Source: Ferribacterium limneticum (lineage in GTDB: Bacteria; Pseudomonadota; Gammaproteobacteria; Burkholderiales; Rhodocyclaceae). Taken from it: a stretch of 64,000 bases of DNA. A program made the position numbers and the translations under genes. How positions within the stretch are numbered: the stretch's first letter is position 1; each line of letters starts with the position of its first letter. Positions 57,554-64,000 of the stretch are shown in pieces. The DNA is taken from the NCBI RefSeq assembly GCF_020510585.1, contig NZ_CP075190.1:3098001-3162000 (forward strand), written 5' to 3'. Below the pieces are notes generated by a model. That model worked only from the letters and a program-made list of their open reading frames with translations. It searched no databases and had not been told where the DNA came from.

Positions 57554-59181
57554 CAGGCAATTTTTCCGGTTGACCGTAGCGATACCTGCACCAGCCCCCT
57601 GAGGGCGTTTCCCAGATAGAAACCATCGGCCAGATCTTCCGGCCACAAAACGGCCTCGCGAGCCTGGCCATCAGCCAGCAACGTCGCCCGCAAAACGCCG
57701 GGCAAGGCGCCACTGGCCAGTGGCGGCGTCAGCAAGACACCGTCGCGCACGACAAAGACATTGCTGCGCGCCCCTTCGGCAACTTCGCCACGTTCATTCA
57801 AAAAAACCACGTCGAAAAGTTGCGGATCGCCGTCCAGCGCCTTGAGTGCCGCGTCGTACTGCACCCGGTCCGTGGTCTTGTGGCGACGCAGCGGATAGCC
57901 AGATTCGATGGCCGCGGCGGCCTGCACGGCATGGCGCGTCCCGCTCGGTTCGACGCCCAGCGGGAAGGCTTGGACATCGATGCAGCCATCTTTCGCCAGA
58001 GTCAGCCTCACCCGCCAGGTACCGGCAATGGGCTGTGCAGCCAGCAATTCAGCAACACGTGTTTCGTCACAGGCAAACCCCAGCCATGCCGCCGACCGGC
58101 GCAAACGTTCGAGATGCCCGGCCAGATGCGGATATTGCCCGTCTTCGCGGCGCAGCGTTTCGATCAATAGCAGGCCGGGATCACAGTCGCCCAGAAAACG
58201 GGACTTGAGCAGGCATTCCTGCCACTCGGCTTCCGGCTGCGAATCGGCAACAATGCCACTGCCAACGCCCAGCTTGCCGTGGCCATCGGCGCCCAGTTCC
58301 AGCGTACGAATCGCGACGTTGAGGCGAAAATCGCCATCCGGCGCCAACCAACCGAGCGCCCCGGTGTAAATGCCGCGCTCGGTGTTTTCCAGTTCGGCCG
58401 CAATCTGCATGGCGCGGATTTTCGGCGCCCCGGTAATCGAACCACAGGGAAACAGGGCGCGCAGGATTTCGCCGAAACTCCGCCCGCCGACATCGGCCGA
58501 AACCTCCGACACCATCTGCCAAAGCGTCGGGTATTCCTCGATATCGAACAAGCGGTCGACGACGACGCTGCCCAGGTCAGCGACACGGCCGAGGTCGTTG
58601 CGCAGCAGATCGACGATCATCAGGTTTTCCGCCCGGTCTTTTTCCGAATTGCGCAGTTGCTCAGGCGGCGCGCTACGGGGCGCCGTGCCCTTCATCGGCT
58701 TGGTCAGCAACCGGTCGCTACAGCGTTCGAGAAACAGTTCGGGCGACAGCGAAAGCAAGCCATGCCGGGCATCGCCAACGAATCCGCCGTAGCGAACCGG
58801 CTGCCGCTCGCGCAGTCGGGTATAGAGCGCCAGTGGCGAACCAAACCATTCGAATTTGAGCGGGAAGGTGAAATTGACCTGATAGCAGTCACCTTCAAAA
58901 ATTAGCCGTTTTATCCGGTTGACCGTAAGAACATAGGTTTCTTCATCAATCGCCGGCTGCAAGCCGCCGACACCAGCCACGCCATGGCCAAGCAGCTCCA
59001 ACCAGGCCTGAGCTTCGGCCGAAGGCAGCGAAATCCGTTTCGAGAACCGCCAGAAACGGGCCAGCGGTCGCCCGCCGGGTTGCCAGTCAACCGGCGCCGA
59101 CTTGGGTTCGAGCAGATAGCCCAGTTCATAGTCGAGCGCAACGACTGTCCACTGCGGATCATCCTGCAGCGCCAGCAACAC
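57553..59181 (-). CDS. pabB: Aminodeoxychorismate synthase component I fused to aminodeoxychorismate lyase (PabB-PabC)
   Basis: Makes p-aminobenzoate for folate. The chorismate-binding domain has GDCYQVNFTFPL, KPMKGTAPR, DRAENLMIVDLLRNDLGRV and CGSITGAPKIRAM. After about residue 325 a class IV aminotransferase-like lyase follows, with KTTDRVQYDAALKAL (PLP Lys region), VVFLNERGEVAEGARSNVFV and PLASGALPGVLR. The listed start is the first GTG (59179-59181). In-frame sequence upstream (WRFDGLIDCLEVNDAASLKA) looks like the true N-terminus, but the only start-like codon there is ATA at 59302-59304. The start is therefore unresolved. Confidence 0.92.
   Translation of the reverse strand: MLLALQDDPQWTVVALDYELGYLLEPKSAPVDWQPGGRPLARFWRFSKRISLPSAEAQAWLELLGHGVAGVGGLQPAIDEETYVLTVNRIKRLIFEGDCYQVNFTFPLKFEWFGSPLALYTRLRERQPVRYGGFVGDARHGLLSLSPELFLERCSDRLLTKPMKGTAPRSAPPEQLRNSEKDRAENLMIVDLLRNDLGRVADLGSVVVDRLFDIEEYPTLWQMVSEVSADVGGRSFGEILRALFPCGSITGAPKIRAMQIAAELENTERGIYTGALGWLAPDGDFRLNVAIRTLELGADGHGKLGVGSGIVADSQPEAEWQECLLKSRFLGDCDPGLLLIETLRREDGQYPHLAGHLERLRRSAAWLGFACDETRVAELLAAQPIAGTWRVRLTLAKDGCIDVQAFPLGVEPSGTRHAVQAAAAIESGYPLRRHKTTDRVQYDAALKALDGDPQLFDVVFLNERGEVAEGARSNVFVVRDGVLLTPPLASGALPGVLRATLLADGQAREAVLWPEDLADGFYLGNALRGLVQVSLRSTGKIA
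57556..57582 (-). repeat. Dispersed repeat, right arm of an inverted pair, coding for the PabB/C C-terminus
   Basis: Minus strand: TATCGCTACGGTCAACCGG then AAAAATTGCCTGA. It encodes the last residues (SLRSTGKIA) of the pabB/C fusion. Together with the left arm it lies between two convergent genes and may act as a two-way terminator, although no long T-run follows. Confidence 0.75.
58892..58929 (-). repeat. Dispersed repeat copy inside pabB
   Basis: Minus strand: CTTACGGTCAACCGG, ATAAAACGGCTAATTTTTG, AAGG. It codes for LTVNRIKRLIFEG just before the conserved GDCYQV motif. Translation in queG is similarly TVNRKK. Because the segment fits the PabB alignment, part of the similarity may be chance. 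Confidence 0.5.
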
Positions 59182-59300
59182 GGCTTTCAGCGAGGCCGCA
59201 TCGTTGACCTCAAGGCAATCAATCAGCCCATCGAAGCGCCAAGCGGCGGGTTCGCCAGCCGGCGCCCGCCTGTCCTCGAAAAGTGCGGTGAATTCAGGGT

Positions 59301-59534
59301 TTATTTGCGCTTCAGGTAAAACTCGAAAACGCGATTTTCTTCTTTTTGCTCAACCAGCTCGTTACCGGTCTGCTTGGCAAAAGCCGGAAAATCCTTCAGG
59401 GAACCAGGATCGGTCGCCAGCACGCGCAGAATCTGGCCTGACTCCATCTCGGCAAGCGTCTTCTTGGTACGCAGGATGGGCAACGGGCAGTTCAGCCCCT
59501 TAACGTCGAGATCGCGATTAAATTCCATGTTCAT
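59301..59534 (-). CDS. tusA: TusA-family sulfur carrier protein
   Basis: A 77-residue protein with LDVKGLNCPLPILRTKKTL; the Cys of CPxP accepts persulfide. The C-terminus FPAFAKQTGNELVEQKEENRVFEFYLKR is typical. Roles of relatives include tRNA thiolation, molybdenum cofactor synthesis and sulfur oxidation. moaC and soxYZ lie within 3 kb. It directly precedes the pabB/C fusion, whose true N-terminus may begin inside it. Confidence 0.94.
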   Translation of the reverse strand: MNMEFNRDLDVKGLNCPLPILRTKKTLAEMESGQILRVLATDPGSLKDFPAFAKQTGNELVEQKEENRVFEFYLKRK

Positions 59535-59570
59535 TCGGCCAAATGGATTAGAGGCACGATTTTACCTCGA

Positions 59571-61019
59571 TTAATTACGCTTTTCCTTGAGTTCATCGAT
59601 CAGCCGTTGCTTCATTTCGCGCAAACGCGCGTCGATCGAAGACATCTCGAAGAAATTGGCGTCGCCGGCTTTCTGCGCCTGCTGCAATTGCTCGACCGCC
59701 CCCGCCGTCTGCCCCTGCAAGGCAAAAACCTCGGCCAGCGCCCGATGCTGCATGGCCTTTTTATCCAGGCCGGCGTAGCTTTCGGCGCGCATCTTGTGCA
59801 AGCGGACATCGTCCGGGGTGTTACCCAGGCGCGCCTCAACGAAACGCAGCGCCTCGTCATAACGCCGCGCGCTGAGCAAGGCCGCGCCATAGCCGTAGAG
59901 CAGGCCCTGATTGAGCGGGAAACGCACCATCGCATCGCGATAAATCGTCAGCCCCCCCGCTGCGTCGCCCTGCGCCATCCGGATATCGGCCCGTAAGTGC
60001 TCCAGCATCGGAGCTGAAACCCCGAGGCTACGAATGGTTCCAATCTCCCGCTCAGCCCCCGGCCAATCGCGATTTCGATAGAGCGCGAAGGCCAGGCCAT
60101 AACGAATGGCCGCTTCGGAAGCAAACTTCCGTTCACGCAACAAGCCAGCCATATCCTTCACCGCATCGACCGGCCGCCCCTGCATGGCCCGAACCTTGGC
60201 CCGCACCAGCTGGAAATCGACGCTGTCCGCCACCTGGCGATAAGGCACCGCCTGCTCGCGATTCTGCATGTCGGTCAGACGCTCGCCGGTCAGCGGGTGG
60301 GTGCGCAGGTAAGCCGTCGCGTTGTTCTCGTACAGGCGAACGGACTTTTGCAGGCGTTCGAAAAACACGCCCATGCCGCGCACGTCAAAACCCGCCTTGC
60401 GCAGGATATCGAAACCCTGCCGGTCAGCCTCCCGCTCGAAATCCCGGGAAAAGGCCAGCTGGGCCGAAATCGCCCCGGCCTGTGTTGTCGCAATCGCCGC
60501 ACCGGCCATCTGCCCGCTTGAGCGCGCAGCCAGCAGGGCCAGCGCCATCGCCACCATCGACGCCATGCCAATCTGCTTCGACTGGAACACCTGACGCGCG
60601 ATATGGCGCTGCGTCACATGCGATATTTCATGCCCAAGCACGCCAGCCAGCTCCGATTCCGTCTGGGCGGACACGATCAGCCCGGTATGCACCCCGATGT
60701 AACCGCCGGGCATGGCAAAGGCGTTGATGTTCGGATCGTTGATCGGGAAAAAGTAAAAGCCGAAACCGGGATCATTGCTGACTGCCGCCAGTTGACCACC
60801 CAGTTGATTCAGATAGGCCTCGACATCGGCATCGTCGAGATATGACGGCTCGCGCCAGCGGATTTCATGCATGATCTGCTGGCCAATTTTCTTCTCGGTA
60901 CTCAGCGACAAGTCGTTGCTGGCCGCATCGCCCAACTCCGGCAACTCATCGGCTGCTACGGGCTGCAAAGTCAGCGTGCAGGCGAGAAGGGCGGCGATGA
61001 ATCGTTGGCTCAGGTGCAT
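59571..61019 (-). CDS. M48 family periplasmic metalloprotease with TPR-like C-terminus (BepA-like)
   Basis: 482 residues. Signal peptide at 1-23 (ALLACTLTLQPVAA). The zinc site is LGHEISHVTQRH with the third ligand in FEREADRQGFDILRKAG. A short hydrophobic stretch follows HEISH. The C-terminal 200 residues are helical repeats (YGLAFALYRNRDWPGAERE, YGAALLSARRYDEALRFVEARLG) as in BepA/YfgC. It probably degrades or chaperones outer-membrane proteins, including the LPS translocon subunit LptD. Confidence 0.93.
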   Translation of the reverse strand: MHLSQRFIAALLACTLTLQPVAADELPELGDAASNDLSLSTEKKIGQQIMHEIRWREPSYLDDADVEAYLNQLGGQLAAVSNDPGFGFYFFPINDPNINAFAMPGGYIGVHTGLIVSAQTESELAGVLGHEISHVTQRHIARQVFQSKQIGMASMVAMALALLAARSSGQMAGAAIATTQAGAISAQLAFSRDFEREADRQGFDILRKAGFDVRGMGVFFERLQKSVRLYENNATAYLRTHPLTGERLTDMQNREQAVPYRQVADSVDFQLVRAKVRAMQGRPVDAVKDMAGLLRERKFASEAAIRYGLAFALYRNRDWPGAEREIGTIRSLGVSAPMLEHLRADIRMAQGDAAGGLTIYRDAMVRFPLNQGLLYGYGAALLSARRYDEALRFVEARLGNTPDDVRLHKMRAESYAGLDKKAMQHRALAEVFALQGQTAGAVEQLQQAQKAGDANFFEMSSIDARLREMKQRLIDELKEKRN

Positions 61020-61083
61020 GGTGCTATGATACCGCAGCCCCGATAACCGCCCTTCCGGCGCATCGTAACCAATCGTAACGCCC

Positions 61084-61566
61084 GTGACCCACCAGACTCT
61101 GACTCATTTCGACAACGCCGGCCAGGCCCATATGGTCGACGTCGGCGCCAAGGCCGAAACCGCCCGTGTCGCCCGCGCCGCCGGCAGCATTTTCATGAAG
61201 CCCGAAACCCTGGCGCTGATTCGCGCCGGCTCCGCCAAAAAGGGCGACGTCCTGGGCATCGCCCGCATCGCCGCCATTCAGGCCTCCAAACGCACCGGCG
61301 ACCTCATTCCGCTTTGCCATCCAATCGCCCTGACCCGCGTCACTGCCGACTTTTCCATCGACGAAGCCCAAAATGCAGTTCATTGCGAAGTCGTCGCAGA
61401 ATGTTTCGGGCGAACCGGTGTCGAAATGGAGGCACTGACCGCAACATCGGTTGGTCTGCTGACCATTTACGACATGTGCAAAGCCGTCGACCGTGGCATG
61501 CGCGTCGAAAACATCCGTCTGCTTGAAAAAGCCGGCGGCAAATCTGGCCACTGGGTCGCCGAATAA
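61084..61566 (+). CDS. moaC: Cyclic pyranopterin monophosphate synthase
   Basis: Molybdenum cofactor step 1b. A 160-residue MoaC with [29 protein letters not shown] and [28 protein letters not shown]; the catalytic Lys lies in the final helix region. GTG start at 61084-61086. No other moa gene is in the window. It is followed by soxYZ, 17 bases later, on the same strand. Confidence 0.97.
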   Translation: MTHQTLTHFDNAGQAHMVDVGAKAETARVARAAGSIFMKPETLALIRAGSAKKGDVLGIARIAAIQASKRTGDLIPLCHPIALTRVTADFSIDEAQNAVHCEVVAECFGRTGVEMEALTATSVGLLTIYDMCKAVDRGMRVENIRLLEKAGGKSGHWVAE

Positions 61567-61582
61567 CTCTCCCGCCAAGATC

Positions 61583-62056
61583 ATGTCCGAACTGCGCAGA
61601 AAATTCCTCAAAGGCGGCGTCTCGGCCGCCCTGTTATCACCTTTGATCGGCAGCGGCCTGCTCATGCCAACCCGCGTCCTGGCCGCCGAGTGGAACAAGA
61701 ACGCCTTCACCGCCCGCAATGTCAATGACGCGCTCAAGGCTTACGGCAGCGCCAATGCCCCCGAATCGCGTGACATCGTGATCAACGCCCCGGAGATCGC
61801 CGAAAACGGTGCAAAGGTGGAAGTCGAGATCACAAGCAATATCGCCAACACCCGCAGCCTGGCCATCTTTGCCGACAAGAACCCGATGCCGCTGTGCTCG
61901 GCCATCGAATTCTCCGGCCCGGTCCTGCCTTACGTGAGAGCCCAGCTCAAAATGGCCGAAACTACGCGCGTCCGGGCCGTGGCTAAAACAACGGATGGGA
62001 AGTCCTACGTTGCCTTTCGCGAGATCAAGGTAACGCTTGGCGGATGTGGAGGCTGA
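61583..62056 (+). CDS. soxY: Thiosulfate-oxidation carrier protein SoxY
   Basis: 157 residues. A twin-arginine signal is visible (LRRKFLKGGVSAALLSPLIG). The mature domain ends in GGCGG, the swinging-arm cysteine on which thiosulfate is carried. Start ATG at 61583-61585; a longer frame upstream overlaps moaC without similarity. soxZ begins three bases after the stop. No soxX, soxA, soxB or soxCD is seen nearby. Confidence 0.96.
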   Translation: MSELRRKFLKGGVSAALLSPLIGSGLLMPTRVLAAEWNKNAFTARNVNDALKAYGSANAPESRDIVINAPEIAENGAKVEVEITSNIANTRSLAIFADKNPMPLCSAIEFSGPVLPYVRAQLKMAETTRVRAVAKTTDGKSYVAFREIKVTLGGCGG

Positions 62057-62058
62057 GC

Positions 62059-62370
62059 ATGGCAGATCAAATCAAGATTCGCGCCCAGAACCAGGGTGAA
62101 GTCACCGACATTCGCATCCTCATGCAGCACCCGATGGAAACCGGGCAGCGCAAGGACGACAAGGGGCAGAGCATTCCAATGCACTTCATCCAGACCTTCA
62201 CGGTCAGCCTGAATGGAAAACCAATTATCGATGGACAACTCAACACATCGATTTCCAGAAACCCGCTATTCACCTTCAAGGCGCGCGGCATCAAGGCAGG
62301 TGACAAGCTGTCGGTGGCCTGGGCGGACAATAGCGGCGACCGGCGTCAGGACGAAATCACTGTCGCCTGA
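62059..62370 (+). CDS. soxZ: Thiosulfate-oxidation complex protein SoxZ
   Basis: A 103-residue Ig-fold partner of SoxY. IKIRAQNQGEVTDIRILMQHPMETGQRKD and SISRNPLFTFKARG are diagnostic. It has no signal peptide of its own and would be exported by Tat bound to SoxY. Start ATG at 62059-62061 with GGAGG at 62048-62052. A terminator follows. Confidence 0.96.
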   Translation: MADQIKIRAQNQGEVTDIRILMQHPMETGQRKDDKGQSIPMHFIQTFTVSLNGKPIIDGQLNTSISRNPLFTFKARGIKAGDKLSVAWADNSGDRRQDEITVA

Positions 62371-62392
62371 ATATTTCCTGATCATGTAAATG

Positions 62393-62426
62393 AAAAAAGC
62401 CCGCCTGAAACCAGACGGGCTTTTTA
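62393..62426. terminator. Terminator between soxZ and the cold-shock gene
   Basis: AAAAAAGCCCGCCTG pairs with CAGACGGGCTTTTT, with one mismatch and a short AAAC loop. It works for both converging genes. Confidence 0.87.
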
Positions 62427-62445
62427 ACGCGCTCTTATCCGAAGC

Positions 62446-62649
62446 TTAGGTGCTCTGGATATTGGAAGCCTGCTTGCCCTTGGGGCCTTGCACGACGTCG
62501 AAGGAAACTTTTTGACCTTCCTTCAGAGTCTTGAAACCATTCATGTTGATGGCGGAGAAATGTGCGAAGAGATCTTCGCTGCCATCATCAGGAGTGATAA
62601 AGCCAAAACCCTTGGAATCATTGAACCACTTGACTGTACCGATTGCCAT
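62446..62649 (-). CDS. CspA-family cold-shock protein
   Basis: A 67-residue single OB-fold RNA chaperone. [17 protein letters not shown] contains RNP1 and DLFAHFSAI contains RNP2. Start ATG at 62647-62649. A predicted promoter about 120 bases upstream leaves a leader of roughly 110 bases, as in temperature-regulated cspA mRNAs. Confidence 0.97.
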   Translation of the reverse strand: MAIGTVKWFNDSKGFGFITPDDGSEDLFAHFSAINMNGFKTLKEGQKVSFDVVQGPKGKQASNIQST

Positions 62650-62768
62650 GTTTGCAACTTTCTTACAAAAGACGAACAAATTTACGGGTCTCCCCGACTC
62701 CCTGTTTGAACTCAGTGACCCGGTGCATTACAGCAACCTCGATACAGCTAGAAGCCAAACACGATTGC

Positions 62769-62797
62769 TTTCTACGCCAGTTGAATTTTATCGTCAA
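62769..62797 (-). promoter_or_regulatory. Predicted promoter of the cold-shock gene with long leader
   Basis: On the minus strand TTGACG (62792-62797) and TAGAAA (62769-62774) are 17 bases apart. The 110-base 5' leader to 62650 may fold; I see no exact cold-box match. The 271 bases between this gene and clpS otherwise contain nothing recognisable. Confidence 0.55.
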
Positions 62798-62921
62798 CAA
62801 GTTTCGATGCGGCGCCGCAGCAAATCAGGGCATGACAAATCTCGGCCCTGATCTGGAAATCAACCAATTCGCCCCAATGTTTTATATTGCGGATTAAGAC
62901 GGACTGTATAAAATCGAGCGC

Positions 62922-63230
62922 ATGGCGACAAAGGCACAGGAAGGCGGACAACTAGCGGCACAGCGCAGCAAGCTGGGTCCGCCGAAGATGTACAAGGTAC
63001 TGTTGTTGAACGACGATTACACGCCCATGGATTTTGTAATCACCGTGCTGCAACGTTTTTTTTCTCTGGATACTGAACAAGCAACGCAAATCATGCTCAA
63101 AGTTCATAACGAGGGTCGTGGCGTCTGCGGAGTTTTCCCGCGGGACATCGCTGCAACCAAAGTTGAACAGGTCATTGCATTCGCACGCCAGCACCAACAC
63201 CCGCTTGCCTGCATCATGGAGGAAAATTGA
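62922..63230 (+). CDS. clpS: ATP-dependent Clp protease adaptor ClpS
   Basis: A 102-residue N-end-rule adaptor. [28 protein letters not shown] and [24 protein letters not shown] form the N-degron pocket; the flexible N-terminus is typical. Its TGA overlaps the clpA ATG. Confidence 0.98.
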   Translation: MATKAQEGGQLAAQRSKLGPPKMYKVLLLNDDYTPMDFVITVLQRFFSLDTEQATQIMLKVHNEGRGVCGVFPRDIAATKVEQVIAFARQHQHPLACIMEEN

Positions 63231-64000
63231 TGATTGCCCAGGAACTCGAAGTCAGCCTGCACATGGCCTTCGTCGAGGCGCGTCAAAAACGCCACGAGTT
63301 CATTACCGTCGAACATCTGCTGCTGGCGCTGATCGACAACCCTTCTGCGGCCGAGGCCTTGCGCTCATGTGGCGCCAAGACCGACACGCTGCGCAAGGAT
63401 CTGACCAATTTCATCGACGAGCACACGCCGACCGTTTCCGGCGAGGACGACATTGACACCCAGCCAACGCTCGGTTTCCAGCGCGTCATCCAGCGCGCCA
63501 TCCTGCACGTCCAGTCTTCGGGCAAGAAGGAAGTCAACGGCGCCAACGTGCTCGTTGCCATCTACGGCGAGAAGGATTCGCACGCCGTCTATTTCCTGCA
63601 AAAGCAGGGTGTGACGCGGCTCGACGTAGTGAATTACATCTCGCACGGCATCAGCAAGGTGCCGCAGCAAGCCAAGGCCGCGCCAGAAGGCGAAGTTGAA
63701 ACCGACGGCGAAAAAGCTGAAGCCGGGCCGCTTGAGCAATACACGATCAACCTCAACGCGCTGGCACTGCAGGGCAAGATCGACCCGCTGATCGGCCGCG
63801 ACAAGGAACTGGAGCGTGTCATCCAGACCCTGTGCCGGCGCCGCAAGAACAACCCGCTGCTGGTCGGCGAAGCCGGCGTTGGCAAGACGGCCATTGCCGA
63901 AGGACTGGCCCGCAAGGTCGTTGAAGGCGAGGTACCGGAAATCCTCGCCAAGGCCAATGTCTATTCGCTGGACATGGGTTCGTTGCTGGCCGGCACCAAG
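63230..64000 (+). CDS. clpA: ATP-dependent Clp protease ATPase ClpA, cut by window end
   Basis: The first 257 residues of ClpA. The N-domain is LEVSLHMAFVEARQKRHEFITVEHLLLAL, then the linker, then the D1 Walker A in VGEAGVGKTAIAEGLA. It unfolds substrates for ClpP, with ClpS as specificity factor. The protein continues past 64000. Confidence 0.98.
   Translation, partial: MIAQELEVSLHMAFVEARQKRHEFITVEHLLLALIDNPSAAEALRSCGAKTDTLRKDLTNFIDEHTPTVSGEDDIDTQPTLGFQRVIQRAILHVQSSGKKEVNGANVLVAIYGEKDSHAVYFLQKQGVTRLDVVNYISHGISKVPQQAKAAPEGEVETDGEKAEAGPLEQYTINLNALALQGKIDPLIGRDKELERVIQTLCRRRKNNPLLVGEAGVGKTAIAEGLARKVVEGEVPEILAKANVYSLDMGSLLAGTK

Noticed and set aside
59081..59100. Possible further repeat copy (CAGTCAACCGG) in pabB
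   Set aside because: Only the core is partly matched and the A-rich and AAAAATGAAAT parts are missing; likely chance in coding sequence.

Overview
This 64 kb stretch reads as ordinary chromosome from a betaproteobacterium, most likely a Rhodocyclales member close to Dechloromonas/Azonexus. The evidence is the set of betaproteobacterial families of unknown function (DUF3579 beside argD, DUF2788, DUF3619, DUF3106, DUF2069, the holC-valS spacer gene), the branched-chain amino acid/pssA/leuA order, and the high-GC codon choice. The taxonomic call is inference; no rRNA or tRNA gene is present. Genes are tightly packed: no gap longer than 300 bases was found, and no CRISPR array, prophage or insertion sequence. 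All functions below come from reading motifs, length and context, not from a database search.

Layout. 1-3.2 kb: truncated thiolase, CobD/CbiB-like protein, Nudix CoA-pyrophosphatase, a small protein and a retropepsin-like protease (minus strand). 3.2-9.5 kb: glutamine amidotransferase, then a long minus-strand operon argD-argF-argG-DUF2788-ppnP-yajQ; ArgG carries a histone H1-like Lys/Ala/Pro tail. DUF3579 and rpsT follow. 9.6-17.4 kb: type IV pilus block pilE-fimT-pilV-pilW-pilX-pilY1, ending in a TonB-domain gene and looking less GC-rich than its surroundings. 17.5-23.1 kb: ribF-ileS-lspA-fkpB-ispH. 23.2-30.6 kb: GGDEF cyclase, amiC, tsaE, queG, a small membrane ORF, sseA, STAS-like protein, EamA transporter, Rieske oxygenase. 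30.7-34.5 kb: xseB-ispA-dxs-folE2. 34.6-36.6 kb: rpsP-rimM-trmD-rplS. 36.7-40.1 kb: a PilZ-like protein of unknown role, YihY, WrbA-like and DUF2069 proteins. 40.1-45.8 kb: ilvI-ilvH-ilvC-pssA-leuA. 45.9-47.8 kb: ECF sigma factor with DUF3619, DUF3106 and RDD proteins. 47.8-54 kb: lptF-lptG, pepA-holC-small acidic protein-glycosyltransferase. 54-57.5 kb: valS and a membrane protein. 57.5-64 kb: pabB/pabC fusion, tusA, M48 protease, moaC, soxYZ, cold-shock protein, clpS-clpA (cut by the window end).

The most unusual signal is a dispersed element of about 36-59 bases, seen eight times. Its core is ACGGTCAACCGG, followed by an A-rich run, GGC(C/T) and AAAAATGAAAT. Copies lie at gene ends, inside coding sequence (queG, pabB/C) and across a stop/start junction (wrbA-like/DUF2069). 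Two copies (3.9 and 29.4 kb) are long and near-identical, and two form a 16-bp perfect inverted repeat at 57.5 kb. I could not identify it with any known element.

Other points worth checking are the ArgG tail, the ECF sigma operon with an apparent CTG start, the TonB-like gene in the pilus operon, a lineage-specific insert in ValS, and a soxYZ pair with no other sox gene nearby.
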